A stretch of 64,000 nt of DNA from Anseranas semipalmata (GCA_013399115.1 VXAA01001233.1:1393977-1457976); one strand, 5' to 3'; shown: positions 36,801-49,402, counted from the first letter of the stretch. Translations and numbers: made by a program. The notes: a model not told the origin generated them from the letters alone.

Positions 36801-39800
36801 GTTGATAAAAAGGAAAAATAACATTCTGTATTGCTAGAGGAATTTCAAAGCATAAAAAAGGCTGTAAAATAACATTAGCGGCTCAATTTCAGAAGTGTCT
36901 TTCAAAAAGTAACCCCAAATGCCAGCTCTGGTAAGCCTGCCGTTGATCAGCTTGCACCCCGGCCTTACAGCACCTGCAGCAGCAGAACGCCGCTGGGCGC
37001 TGCGGCGGGCACCTCTCCTTCACACACGGGACACGGGGGCAAGTTTCACATTCCCAACCAAAAGATGGAGCCTTGCACATTTGGGGACAAATATTCGCCA
37101 TCTGAGTAGCGCTAGAGAACAAAGCATACTGCTCCCTTAATTCCATGGCCACGCTGACCACCACGCGGGGACAAGACCAGCCCGTTTGAGGGCCACGAAG
37201 CACCACTGCGAAAGGCTTCAGGTCACCCGCCCGAGCAGCCGGGAGGTTTGGGAAGCTCCCAGTAACGTTACAACTGGTTTGCTAAACTCTGGCACTTCCT
37301 TACCAGGGGTGCAACAGGGAAGCACGGACATATTTTCTTAAGGACACTGTACAGCTCCCTAAATGCTAGCAGCTGGCAGGATATAGAGTAACGGCTAAGA
37401 CAGCTCTGGTAAATAAAGGCTGGAGAGCATCTGTCCGATGAAACGAGGCCCTGATCACACATCACGGGCACTTTCACTTGCATTTACCTCAACAGGCCGA
37501 AACGCATCCAGCCCCCACAGGAGGACCACTGCTCCACAGTCCTGAGATATACTAAATAAATAACTAAATCACGACCTACATCTGGAACAAATATCAATCA
37601 ACGAGTTGAAAAAAATACACACTACTCACGAGGCGCTTGCAGCAACCTTTTAAATTCTCACTTGGTAGTAGAGCGATACATAGACTGAAGCAATAAAAAT
37701 GTCCAGTCCCAAACATGGTACTTAAGGGTTAAGTGTGCAGCCTGTTGATTGCTTAACCTTACCTAAAACATATGGCTTTGCACTTAAGGGTAAACCCATG
37801 GAAAGAAACCGAGTGCCCGGAGTGTGTGTGAAATTCTTCGAAAGGTCACTCTAAGGCAAAATGTATCTAAACACTTGGCTTGCACACATTTCTTTCGAGA
37901 GACTGCACTGCTCCCAGCACACAAAGACTGCTAAGCGCCCTGCACCCCTATGAAAATAAGCAAGAAAGCCTGTTTAATAAATTAAGCAAGTAATTCATCC
38001 ACGAGCAAAGGACTAGTAACTAGTTTACAAGCACAAGAAATAGCCAAATAGCCTATTTTACCGTTCTTTGCGTTGTCTAACACTGGATGGCTGCTTGTGA
38101 CTCCCAGCATCCTGTCACCTTTCTATTAAATAATAATGAGCTGCAAACTGAAAACTTCTGACCACTCTTGCCCAAGGAAAACCCAACGGGGCTGAGCAAC
38201 AAGCACAGGGAAACTCCTGCGTCACCTCCAGCGAACCAGGTACGACCCGGCCTAACGGCAAGGCACGCTCTGCAGAAGCAATCCAAGGGAAATGTGCTGC
38301 ACAGGTCCTCGCCCTCGTCCACCAGGAGTGTGTGATGAGTGCCTTCAAACCAAAATGAACTTAAAATGCCACTTCAGTAAAAGCCAGGTTTAAAAATATA
38401 ACTTTAGGAGAATTTGCAGTAGCGTACTAAATTCAGAGTTAAACTCATACTGTCCAACATTCCTCTGTGCTGCTCTCCACACTAGATGATGTGGTGACAG
38501 ACACGAAGGGATGAAATCACATCGCTATCTTTTTAAAATTGCCAGAAAAGTGATTTTTCACCATATGGGATCTGTAACAAGGCTGAAGTGTTTCAGCCCT
38601 CTTACATTTGACTGTTCTTGCCCTTCCTTGGTGTGACACAGTCACCCAACTAAAGCTCACCACCTCAGCAGTTTCACAGTGATACTGATCCAAAAGGGTT
38701 TTATCTACTCCAACATGTAAATTAAAACTTAAGTTAATAACATGGCATATCTAGATGATATAAAAAATAGATGTATACACAAGCTCGTTTAATGTTAGTA
38801 CTGGCAAAGCCTGACACAGAAATCATGTCTGGAAACCTTATCTGAGAATTACTGCCCCACCAGCACAACGAGGTGCTCCAGCGTTACCAGCCCAAGCGGA
38901 GCTGAATACACATTTTCCAAGTGAAGCATGGCTTCGCAGGATCCTTTAACCACACCGTCCCAGCACGTGCACACCACATCTCCAGCTAGATGAGCTCCCC
39001 ACATAAAATGGAAGGAACACAGGCTTTTCTTTTAACTTGGGAAAAAAAAAAAAATCAGTACTTACACTGACTTCAGGAAATTGCCCTGGTGAGGCTGTAG
39101 GTCAGTATGTCACTTACCTGTAGTCCGAGGACATCTACAGGCTCAAAGGAAATAGAACCACACTACAGATGAAAAGACGCACCCCAAAACAGCTATGGAC
39201 GAGAGCGAAGCTAGGGGACTCCGCGGGACGTTACCCCCGTTCCACAGGCGCGCAGAAAACTAACCAGTAGCCCGCTCCGAGCCGTGTCTCTCTCAAGAGC
39301 CAACAAAATACTTGGCCGCTATTTTCAAGAGGCTCGCTGTCCCCTTATTTTTCTCCTCAAAGAGATCTTCTCTGTCCTACAGCAGCATCCTTCACACATC
39401 TTGTGGGTTTAACACTTCTCCCACCCCCCAAATTGCTTAACACTCAATAACAAAACATATTTTGCCATTTGCTGTATCTACATCTCTTTATGCTTTAATT
39501 AGAACATATTTCCCTTTGAACAGAAGTAAATTATCCTAATCAACTCTCTTCTACTGGAGGAATCTAGACCGTGTGCCAGGCCATCCACAGGACTCTTGTC
39601 CTTCAAAGTCCCGTCGGCACAAATGCTTTCCCCAACAGCATTTCTGTTGGGGTTACATCCGCAAAGCTGAACTAGTTGTAGTATATCAGAAGAGCTAATT
39701 GCTCTTAGTTCTTCATCAAAAACACATACTGAAGACGACAGCGCACAAGGATCTGTTTTTACAGTCCAATTGTCTCCTCACCAGGAATATCACAGGACCG

Positions 39801-42800
39801 TGCCTCACTGGCCTTACCAGAACAGCTGTGTTCATGGAGGCCAACGGCACAGCAGAGGAGCGACTCCAAAAGCAAAGCGTGTTTCCTGGTAAGGAAAGCA
39901 CCTAGCGATTCCACTATTTATTGCAAACCTGTAAACTCCTCGCTGCTAGCATTATGTTAGAATGACTTCAAACCTGTCTTTAAAGAATCTGCTATTTAAC
40001 ATCCTAAAATCTGTTAGCAGTTTCATCACAGGCGAGTTTACCAAAGTTTAGTTCTCCACAAAATGGATAATATTGGAAAATTGGAAAAAAAATAGGTTAT
40101 AGGACAGGACAATAATGAGAACATTGTCTACATCAACATTAGTCGGTAAGCTAAGTTTTTGAAGTCAGTAGTACTACCATTACACATAACTTTATATTCT
40201 TAAGTGATTTGTTGAATTGGACTGTTTGTACACTTCTCCTCCTTGGAAGTTAGTCCATCATTCCAAACTTGTTTTGAAGAAGACGTACCAGGTTATGTGT
40301 CATATATTTTTCCAAAGCTAAATTGTCTGAATTTTGCTATTCATGAAAGAAGTGCAAAGATTTTTTGTACTTAACCCTCAGTTCCTCTCCTTCACTTTTT
40401 CTGGGATACACAGACCAGACCCCTCTTAATGCCAAGCCACTATTTATTATTGTCCTGAAACGCACGCATTCAGGCATTCCCTAATTGTGAAGGACAAATG
40501 CACTAGTGATTAAGACTAGAAGAGGAAAATGAGGCGTCGTTTGAGGTTTTCTTAATGTATGTGCTCAGTTAGTCATCTTTTCCTGCTACTTATTTTTCAT
40601 GGCAAGCTCTGAATTTTCACCTGGGGTTCATCAAAGACGTGTTCAGTTTTGTGTGTACAAAGTGAAAAAGAAGATGATGAGGTTATTCTGCTAACTGCAC
40701 ACGCTCCGGAGGTAGCTCATGGGGTGGTCTGTTTAGGTCCAAAAAATTTCCTAAAGGAATAACAGCGTCACTAGGACTAGGACTACCCTGAGCTGACTCC
40801 TCCCTCGCAGTGAGTCTGGTCACAAACGCTACAGCTGTGATGGGAACAGATGAATTTCTCACCAGGTCAAGGCTGAGGCTCGTTGGCTTAGGCAGCACCC
40901 GAAGGAAGTCTGCACTGCAGCTTTCCCATGCTGGGCTTATTCTCTGGGTAAACTGCAGACTTCAGTCTCCGTGGCTGTCAATCTAGCACCTTTAACGAGC
41001 AAGAAGTTCATTTTATTAAAGGAGGAAAAACATAGATTTCCATCACTCCTTATAAAAGGGCTAGAAAATGTCAAACATGTAGGTAAAAGTAATATTTCAA
41101 AACGGCTCAAGCCTAAACTCCCTTTCCCCTCGCACCTGCGTGGTGATGAACATGTGCTATATGTCTCTGTACTGGCTCAGTATTCAACATTTGAACTGGA
41201 CCTGCTCCAGCTTTTGAATAAATCTCTCTTCTGGGGGAGAGGGAATTGCATTCCTTAGTCAAAATACAGTTTTTCTTCTCTCAAATTTTGAAAGAAAAAA
41301 CGTGTACTTGTGAAACATTAGGAACCAGTCATGAGAAGAACTGAAATCCCTTCTACCTCAGCCTCAGCAAAGAGCCCTGCTCCTCCTGCAGCGCATCCTG
41401 ACCTCCAAGCTAACCGCACGGACAGCGGAGCCGAGGCTGCAGCCACAGGGTCATTTCTGGACGTTTCTGTCCAAGCAGAGCTTATTTCCAGTGGGGGCAG
41501 ATTTGGGGAACTACACGAGGCACTACTCAGAGGGACACAATGGCCCCATTTGGGATCGAGATGGCAACACCCAACTGGTTTCACATGGGGTGCTGAATTA
41601 CAAACAAAACAAGAATCTTGGGAGTCCTGCTCAATGCGAGAGCCTGCCACCACCATTAAAGTAAGAAGAAGAAAGAGCACCTCCTTCCATTCCAGACAGG
41701 TGCTTTGGTAGCAGTTGCACTCATGGTTCATTGGGGAAGATTACACGGTACCTGTATTTTTTAGGGAACATCATACCCTCTCATCATTGGTGCCACGTGC
41801 AGGAGAACAGATCAAGTAATCCACAGGGTAAGCTACGGAGATCTACCTCCCATGGCTTACTCGTGCTCATGCCGCGTCTGCCAGAGACAACGACTGCGGG
41901 CCGTTAGCCCCAGTATCGGGATCTTGTGCTGCACTAAGTGCGACCGAACCGCAGCAGCAGTGCCAGGTGCCTGAGCAAAGGGAGAGGCGTTGCAGAGGGA
42001 GCTAAAGCCCAGCGCAGCCTGGGAACATCAGCTGATGGTTTCGTGGGCTCAGGTCACAGCACGCAGAGCTCACGCGGATGACCAGCCCTGTCGCATCGAA
42101 TGTACAACGCAAACTTCCACCAGTCTGGAAACGCTCAAGGTTGGCAACGCCTCTGCGTGGGCTAATCCCACAAGCTCGGTTTGTACATGTAGGAGTGAGG
42201 GTAGAACTGGGGTTTGGGATAATAAGGGCAACTTTACATGTTAAAGAACTCTTTGGAATCCACATTTTAGGTATGTGGTATAAACAACCCATGGAATTAA
42301 CATACTCGAGAACAAAGAGACCTGTGAAAAAGCATAATGAAGGAAGCTGAACAGAAAAGAAGAAAGGAACAGATGTCAGATTATACTTAAAGCAAAGTTA
42401 CTAGTTTATTTTCCCACTGATTTCAATATTTAAAATACAGGTTTTTGCCAAGGCAAACAGGTGATTAAAATATATTAAAAAACCCAGTAAGCAAAGGGCT
42501 ACACTTGTATTTGCTTTACTTTTGTTAACCATTCCAAAAGTTATAGCACATCCAGAGCACAGCAATAATAATATTAATTTTACAAAGGCTGACTGTTTAA
42601 TTGCAATTAACTGTGGCCTTACAAAAGGGAAGAGGCACTCTCTGGAGTATTCATAAGCCTCATTTATCCTGCAAGGACAGCGAGATGAACCTGGCATGAA
42701 ATATTAAGATCACAATTGCTATTGGCAAGCCATCTGAGGGGAAGCTGCTAGCTTGAAAGAGCAAGGATTATACAAAGGAGCAAAGAGTAAAAACACAGCG

Positions 42801-42829
42801 GTGAATCAGCCCCACAAAATGCCCTTTCA
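33857..42829. other. Nine-kilobase noncoding stretch, nothing recognised
   Basis: This is the longest part of the window without any element I can identify. Open frames reach 145 codons (34823-35260, plus) and 137 codons (41318-41731, minus) but show no family signature. A cluster of CTTAAG-containing direct and inverted motifs lies at 37719-37795. A weak repeat-like fragment near 39060-39110 was too diverged to call. Confidence 0.55.
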
Positions 42830-43012
42830 TTGCGAAGCTTCGGGAACGGCCGGGATGCAGGAGGCGGCGGGGAGGCCGGGAGGAGCCGGCCGGGGGCAGC
42901 CTCCAGAGGAGGACGCAGGGAGCCGAGCCGCACGGCGGCACGCAGGGTGAGCGGGTGCAGCCTCCCCTCACCGCGGGCACGCCGCGCCTCCCACGGACTG
43001 ACCGAGCGCCAT
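42830..43012 (+). promoter_or_regulatory. Short CpG island with splice-donor-like site
   Basis: About 24 CpG sites occur in some 175 bases at roughly three-quarters GC, so CpG is hardly depleted. Within it, CGGCACGCAGG at 42936-42946 is followed by GTGAGC, a near-consensus splice donor, and then more CpG-rich DNA. This is how a noncoding or 5'-UTR first exon of a CpG-island promoter would look. Flanks drop abruptly to AT-rich sequence. A plus-strand frame is open through the site but has no recognisable product. Alternatively it is a GC-rich spacer with a chance donor. Confidence 0.35.
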
Positions 43013-44864
43013 CCTCCAGCTAATTGAGCTTCTTGCCCCAGCTGCTCCCGCTGGAAAGCTACTCCAGCGCCTCACAGCTTTTCCACTTTGAAAACATTCA
43101 CTTAAATTTACCGATGGCCAGATCAGACAAATTTAATTTTGCATCGGCATTAATCTCAGGCTCAGTTACATTCCCTCCCTTCCTGGCATTTATGAGGATA
43201 AATGCTTTATTCATGCAGAATACTGCACGATCCTGTAGCAAGCGCTTGGTTCACTGAACAGACCCTACCCGAGTCTCTCCAAGGAGCCCATCCACTCCAG
43301 TGACAATCTTCGGAGTCAGAAACCAAAGTCGCGCAGAGAATTCCAGACAAGGTCTTTCCAGGACCTTTCGCATCCACACGCAGGCCTCCCTAGCTCCACT
43401 GCTAACACCACTTACCTGATATACCCCAGGACTTCATCTGCCTTTTCATCTGCCTCCCCACAGTGATGATTCACAACCAGTATTGGGTTGGTTGGTACAC
43501 TCCAGTCTCTCTTCTGCTTTATTTTTCCATTTTCTCCACGTGTTCCAAAATGGAAAAACGCAGAGGAGAGAACCTTACACACAAGACTCCTATTTACCTG
43601 GGACAATAAGCAAGGCAGAGGAAAAGGCTTCTCAGGAAACCCAAACGTGCGATATAAAATCTTCTTTTAAAGGCACAGAACTTGGGCTGGACCAAGAATT
43701 TCAGTCAAGAAGCAGGAACTTAAGTGGTGAGCACATATGCGATTCAGGGCTCGGTTACAAGAAAAAGCAAATCGGGACAGGTACTAGAAAGAACAGCAGG
43801 AATGGAAAAGAGGGAGCACGCTGCTACAGGAGAGTGTGTGAGGTGGCTGGGCTGGGGCACAACAGCAGCAGATGAAGCAAAAAGCCAAAGCCATAATTTT
43901 GATGCTGGGAAAGGAAATTTGCAACCCTGGGAAGACTGCCTATCCAAGAACTCATGGCGCACGCGTTCAGAGCAAGCTCACCGGGGCCTCCCGGCCTCCT
44001 CGTCTTTCTCCTCCCCGCAGAGCCGTGAAGGGGCTGGAAGAGCGAGCAAAGCCCAGGAGAACGCGTCCGCAGCCCCGCGGCGCGACCGCTCCGAGAAATA
44101 CTGCAAGCACGTGCTCTGTGTGCTGCTAACAGTATAGCTGGTGGGCAACATGTTTATGCAATACCTGCAAATAATGCAGGGCGGTCTTTGAATATGAGCT
44201 TATCGCGGTTGGTAAAGCTGGTGGTTTTCCCTGCATCCTTGGTGTTTGTTTTTTTGGTTTGGGGGTTGATCTTTTGTTTGCTTTTTTTCCTCTCTCCCCA
44301 CTTCAGGTGCAATACACAATTCCTTAACATAATGACAGATAATAACAACCAGTGTTTGCAATACACCTTCCAACTATTCTCTAAGATCCAATCGACCCAT
44401 TTTAAAGCACTAAATTTTATGACAATGCCACATGTCAATCTGTGGACATGGCCAGGGCCTCAATTTCCAGTCCTTACATGCTGCAGTAAAATTCATTGGT
44501 CTCAAATTTGTACGGACTTCTGTAGGAACCTGACTTTCCCCATGCTGTACTTGACTGAATTTAGACTCCAGCATACAGAAGACGTATTGATCAGCCACTT
44601 GGGCACTTGATAGAAGAGGCTAATTTGTTATCCTGAATAACAAACAGCAACAAAGGCACACACACACACAAAAAAAAACAGATGATCTGATTGCTAGAAA
44701 AGAAAAGACTTTAAGCAACAGAATTCATTTCTGTTCGAAAAGAAGAAAGTCCTTGGATTTTAACAAAGCTGGTCAGAAATGCTTTAAGAGAGCGTGTTTC
44801 CACGGGGGAATGCCAAATCTGCCCAATCAAAACATTACCTGGAGATGGTTCAATTCTGAAGTAC
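43013..44864. other. Noncoding stretch, one acceptor-like site, nothing else firm
   Basis: Unique sequence with a pyrimidine-rich stretch ending in CACTTCAG at 44306 that resembles a 3' splice site. It is followed by sequence weakly like an inverted MIR (about 44330-44415). No complete exon could be defined. Confidence 0.5.
44657..44678. repeat. (CA)7 followed by A-run
   Basis: Seven CA units run directly into a short A homopolymer. It is a small simple repeat. Confidence 0.9.
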
Positions 44865-45260
44865 TTGCCGCAGAGCCCCGCCAGGGCTGCGACGGGACCC
44901 TCGCTGCCGACCAGGACCCCGCACGGAGGCAGCGGTGCCCTCCCGGCTCTCCGCCCGCTGGCGAGCCGCCTTCCCGCTCCCGGCCAGCCCCTGCAGCGCA
45001 GCTCGCCCGGGGTCTGCTGGGAAGCTCTGGCTCCCCATCAGCAGCTGACACAGAGCCAGAGCCGGCAACCGTAGCTGAGCCAGACACGTTGGAGCCATGG
45101 CTCCCAAGACTTCCAGTTTCCTGGCTTGCCTTCAGCCCACCTGGCAGATTAAAGGGCGGCCCAGAGCTTGCAAACATCACTCCCAGGACCGGTCTCGTAC
45201 GGAGCCCCGGCTCTGGGGTCGGCGGCTCCGCGCGCCTCCAGGCAGCACGCCCGGAGCAAG
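44865..45260. promoter_or_regulatory. CpG-rich cluster
   Basis: GC-rich DNA with dense CpG sites, especially 44870-45015 (CGCAGAGCCCCGCCAGGGCT, CGGTGCCCTCCCGGCTCTCC, GCTCGCCCGGGG). Six or more overlapping frames on both strands are open, including 213 codons plus at 44753-45394. None has a recognisable domain, and the composition (Pro, Ala, Ser, Arg) is what GC-rich noncoding DNA gives. A promoter or unmethylated region is possible but unproven. Confidence 0.3.
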
Positions 45261-47398
45261 AATTTCACAGGTTTGGCTTCCAGCGCAACCCTGAGCAAAC
45301 CCCCAGCCTTCCAGCGCTCCAGTCCTCCGCAAGCCATAACCATCCTTCTCCACACAGCTCAAGCTTTAATCCTTTAAAAACACAAACAGGTTAGCGGGGC
45401 GAAACGGGAACAAACCGTTCCCAGTTTTGTAGGTTAGACAGAGTTTCTCTGCTTGCATTTGTGTCCCTGTAGCTTCCACGGAGCTGCGTCCAAACCGTGA
45501 TTAAACCACTACCTGCTGCGCTGCTCTTGCGCTCACCTGCCAAGCCCAACACGTGCCGGCAAAGGTGCTGGAGACGTCCGGGCAGCGCCGTGCTGCTGGC
45601 CCCGGAGCGACCGTGCTCAGGGGTGGAAAAAGATCCGGGACAGAAAATAGGGAGTGCAATTTTACAGCTTTCTAAAATAGATTTATATGAAACAACGAAA
45701 TTAAGAACGTTTGTCCTTTAGAATAAAACATCACCTCAGAACCAGGAACTAGCCCTGAAGGTTAAGAAATGCTTTAAAACTTCACCATGCAAAGCCTCCC
45801 TGACCATTTATTTAAACCTCCAGGCCTCCTCTCCGGCCTGGATGCTTTGTTCAGGCGGTTCATCTGCAGTCCCAGCAGCTCCAGCAACACATCTCACTCT
45901 CTCCAGTTTTCTTAAATCGTTAGCCAGTGCACACCCCTGGAAGCCGATGGATGCAGGCGGGCTCTGATACATTTCCCTTCAAAACGAGGTGGGTCCATCC
46001 ACTGTCCCTTGTGATATTTAAAGGAAAACACAGGTGTTCCTCTGGCCCGCAGGAAGAGGAAATACCACGCTGATGAAAACATGAGCCATGCTTGCCAGGA
46101 CGGACCCAAATCCCCTCCTGTGCCTCACCCCAGCTCTCCTGGTCAAATGAATGGGCAAACACAATTTGTAACTCATCTCGGGGTTTGCAAACGTGATTTG
46201 ATAGCCTCTAATGCAAGGCAGGGAGAGCACAGGTGGAAGCAGTGCCAGCCCACAGGGATGGGGTGAGTACAAGGAACCTATAAAAATCACAACCAAAACA
46301 TTTCAATTTCACATTCTCTACTTCATCTAAGGAAAAAAGTTCATGGTAAGATTTAAAAATAAATCACCCTGAGCAATATATCACAGGCTCCCAAGTTCAG
46401 ACGCCAATTTCAGATTCCTGGAAGCTCCTCCCAAGCCCGTTCTCTCCTCGTCCCTCTCCCGATGGGTGCTGCGGGGTTCCACACTCCCCGGCGCGGGGAG
46501 ATGAAGAGTGCGATTTTGGGAGCTCGGGAGCAGGGCCCTGTCTGCTGCTCTGGCACAGCAACGCCGCCGGGAGCAGGAGGAAAAGCAGCTCAGGCACCGG
46601 CGCTCCTCGCCTCCCGGTTCTCTCAAGCAGTCAGCTGATGGATCCCAAACGCACTCGTGGTGTGCAGGGAAAGCGTTAAATAATGGATTCTTCTACATGC
46701 ATAATGCTTGTCTCAATGAAATCACATCGGCGTTTTTTCCCTCCAAAATCAGGCCCACCAATGCTTTCTTTAAGAGCCAAACAACATTCTTGAATAACAG
46801 TTCAAGATCTCAAGAGGTGTAAATCACCACACTCTATCTTATTAGAAACATTTGAAAGAGGGCAAGTGCTTTCAAAGCCATAAACTTCAGATTCCATACA
46901 TGTTCCCAAAGCTGTAGTGAATACACATTCCTGACTTGAACTGGTTTTAATTTGCAGTCCCTTTAAAGCACAAATGCAAAATCTGAGTATTAAATCATCT
47001 TAAATAACAGTAACAAACCATTTCAAAATTGTCTATTTGCAACTTTTCAAAATAACCTGAAAATAGGAATCGCTGAAACGCCTGAAGCCGTGCAGCGGGT
47101 GTACGTCCAGCGAACAGGTAGCCCGCAGCTCCTGGGGCCGCACCATGGGTTATTTATGGTCCCAGGCCTGGCAGGACGTTATAAACTAAAGCAACAACTC
47201 TCGCTGCCTGCTGCAAAAGGCTGAAAATCCCCAGGCAAAATGAGAGCAGCCGAATGAAAACCACATGACAGTTAAAGAAGAACAAAAACGGCCACATCCT
47301 TTGTGAACACGAACAATTAAGTCATGATGAGATAAAACAACATACCTGAAAGCCCGGGGGTGGGCGGGCACATGCACTGGTGCCAAGGCATGCACTTC
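45261..47398. other. Noncoding stretch, nothing recognised
   Basis: Mixed composition with a GC-richer patch at 46430-46620 and no supportable gene or repeat. Confidence 0.55.
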
Positions 47399-47715
47399 TA
47401 ATTTCGCAGCAGCAGCAGCTCCGGTAACTGGCAGTGCGCCCTTTGCTCTCCAGCAAGCCTTTTAATTAAAGATGCTCCCCGCTATCTCTAACCGCAATCG
47501 CTGTCCCGGCCATCAGATGGGAGCGAGCGCTGCAGCACATCTCCCTTAGGAAATTATGGCGCCAGCGCTCAAAAGCAACTCCGGTAAAAGCGGAGTTTTC
47601 AGATCGGCGTTGAATAAACATACCCACAGAAATTCCTCTTCAAAGGTGCGCGCACGGAGCGGATAAAACGCGCTCGCTGAGGCAAGCATACGTGTGCTTG
47701 CAAATGCCTAATTAA
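47399..47715. promoter_or_regulatory. CpG-undepleted, homeobox-motif-bearing segment; candidate enhancer
   Basis: Roughly 23 CpG sites lie in 300 bases of about half GC, at or above the number expected without CpG decay. Interspersed are AT-rich homeodomain-type strings: TTTTAATTAAAG at 47460-47471, and CCTAATTAAAAC just downstream at about 47707. Undepleted CpG at moderate GC together with such motifs is typical of unmethylated developmental enhancers. No exon or repeat explains the block. Conservation is not testable here. Confidence 0.35.
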
Positions 47716-49109
47716 AACTTTTAGCTCTCTGTGAATATTCTCAGGGAACAAGAACTACTGAGAAACACCGGCGCTGGGAACTGGGGGAGTGGATGCGAAA
47801 ATCATAGCTGCTTGGAACTAGTTTTCTCCCACGTAAAATCCTTAATGATGGAAATCTTTCCATAAGAGTTTTCAGCCCTTCATTTGAATTTAAAATCAAA
47901 GCAACATACTTCTAAGGAAAAATGGTAAACAAAACTCCGAAATGTATCATTTCCTACAAAACTTCACTTTTCATTTAAAAAGTAGACTTTTTTTTTCCTG
48001 AATGCAACATCTCAAGCAAGCTTAGTTGCAAGGCATCTGGAATTTACAGTAGTTTGCTAACACAGCGGAGACGGCTTGCTGCTCCGCATTCGGAGACAGC
48101 ACCTTCTGTCAGCAGCCAGGGGACGGCTGCACGCAGAGCGCAGCAATAAGTGGCACTTAATCGCCGAGAAGCAGCCTTCGTTCTCCCTAATCCATTGTTA
48201 GGGGAAAATGCTCCATTCTCGAAGGTCTGCTAGTGACAATATGGACCTGCACAGAAACACAGGACACATCCAGAAGGTTTACTTCAAAGTACTAAGTGTT
48301 CAAGAAATATTCTTAACCTCAAGAATTATTGCTTAGCAAATTGATTTCAAGCCCTTGACTTCCACAGGGCACAAACCATTCACCCGCTGAGCAACCTGCC
48401 CTACCGCCAAGGCAGGACCTAACCTCAAGCGGGGGCTGGGGCCACATCACCTGCCTGTAACCTCCACTGCTCCGTCACTCCGTGTTTATCCACCAGAAAT
48501 CTAACTTGAAAAAGTTAAATATATCAGATACAATGCAAACCACTGGCATTTAATAAGAAAATTCCCAAACTTTGGTTGACCTGGTGTCTAGTATGGAAAA
48601 CTGAGCAGAACATGGAACTATAAATAAGCTGCTAGCTTAATAAGGATTTGCAACCATGCCCTGCATACATATATATTAAACCCAAACTATAATGATCTCC
48701 CACTGCCCAGCGAACATCACAAAGCAAGAACAATGAGAAAAATGTTGAAGTGGGTTTCAGAATGACCCCTGCCTAACAAGTTCCAACAAGGACAAAATAT
48801 GCCACGACCTTACACAGGTAGAAGCCTTCTGCTTCTCAGAGTACTCAGGGACGTATCCTTCTCCTATTTTTCTCCACAATTCTATAAACACCTTATGATG
48901 AGACAGTAAATTCTATTGTTAGTCTTTATTAAATCCTGATTGCTAGCCTTGTACACAAATTTAAGTAATTTCAAGTCATTACCACTGGAATGGTGAAAAA
49001 ACACGGTGCATAGATGGAGCTGGTATGAAAGAAAAACTTAAAGATTTTTTTTCCAATAGGGAAAAAAAAGTGCACATCACAGGTGTTCCTGTAATAATAG
49101 CACCTCGGG
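47716..49109. other. Noncoding stretch, nothing firm
   Basis: AT-rich unique DNA. The stretch 48060-48200 is again CpG- and motif-bearing (CACTTAAT, CTAATCC) and could belong to the same regulatory neighbourhood as the block upstream. No gene was seen. Confidence 0.5.
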
Positions 49110-49402
49110 CTGTGATGGTTTTAGGTCAAAGAAGGTGACAGAGGTCAGATCAGGTCAGTACCTTGACGTGAGGCCTCCAAAGGAAAGCAAAATGCTGCAG
49201 GAAACACTGGCAGCGATCCCCGCAGGTGACACGCAGCTCTTAGCTCTGCAGAGGTCCGTGACTGCAGGAGGCAGTGGAAAAAGCAAGTCAACAGCAGTGA
49301 GTGACTGTGGCTTTGCATGTGCTGCCCACCAGGAGACAGGTCTTTAACCACTTGTGGTTATTAAAAAAAAGAGAAGGGTGTTATTAACTCCAGTGAAATG
49401 GA
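49110..49402 (+). mobile_element. Ancient 5S rRNA-derived SINE relic
   Basis: The block at 49153-49201 (GGTCAGTACCTTGACGTGAG, then AAATGCTGCAGG) aligns in order with the 3' half of 5S rRNA, the GTTAGTACTTGGATGGGAGAC to GGGTGCTGTAGG region, which holds the internal promoter. It continues into a non-5S body (CACTGGCAGCGATCCCCGCA, GACACGCAGCTCTTAGCTCT). It then meets CCACTTGTGGTTATTAAA and AAGGGTGTTATTAACTCCAG at the end. This order matches a 5S-derived (SINE3-type) repeat known to me from several vertebrate groups, whose tail reads TGTGGTCATTAAA and AGTAGGGGTGTTAACCCC. The copy is old and cannot be a 5S gene, because the 5' half is absent or unrecognisable. Confidence 0.7.

Noticed and set aside
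39060..39110. Further copy of the ancient ACTGACTTCA-type repeat
   Set aside because: Only one arm of about 12 bases resembles the family and the remainder does not follow its order.
44753..45394. 213-codon plus-strand frame
   Set aside because: GC-rich, Pro/Ala/Ser/Arg-biased, open on several frames and both strands at once, and without a domain. Composition explains it.
49140..49205. Functional 5S rRNA gene
   Set aside because: Only the 3' half aligns and it has many substitutions. It is attached to a SINE-like body, so a relic is the better reading.
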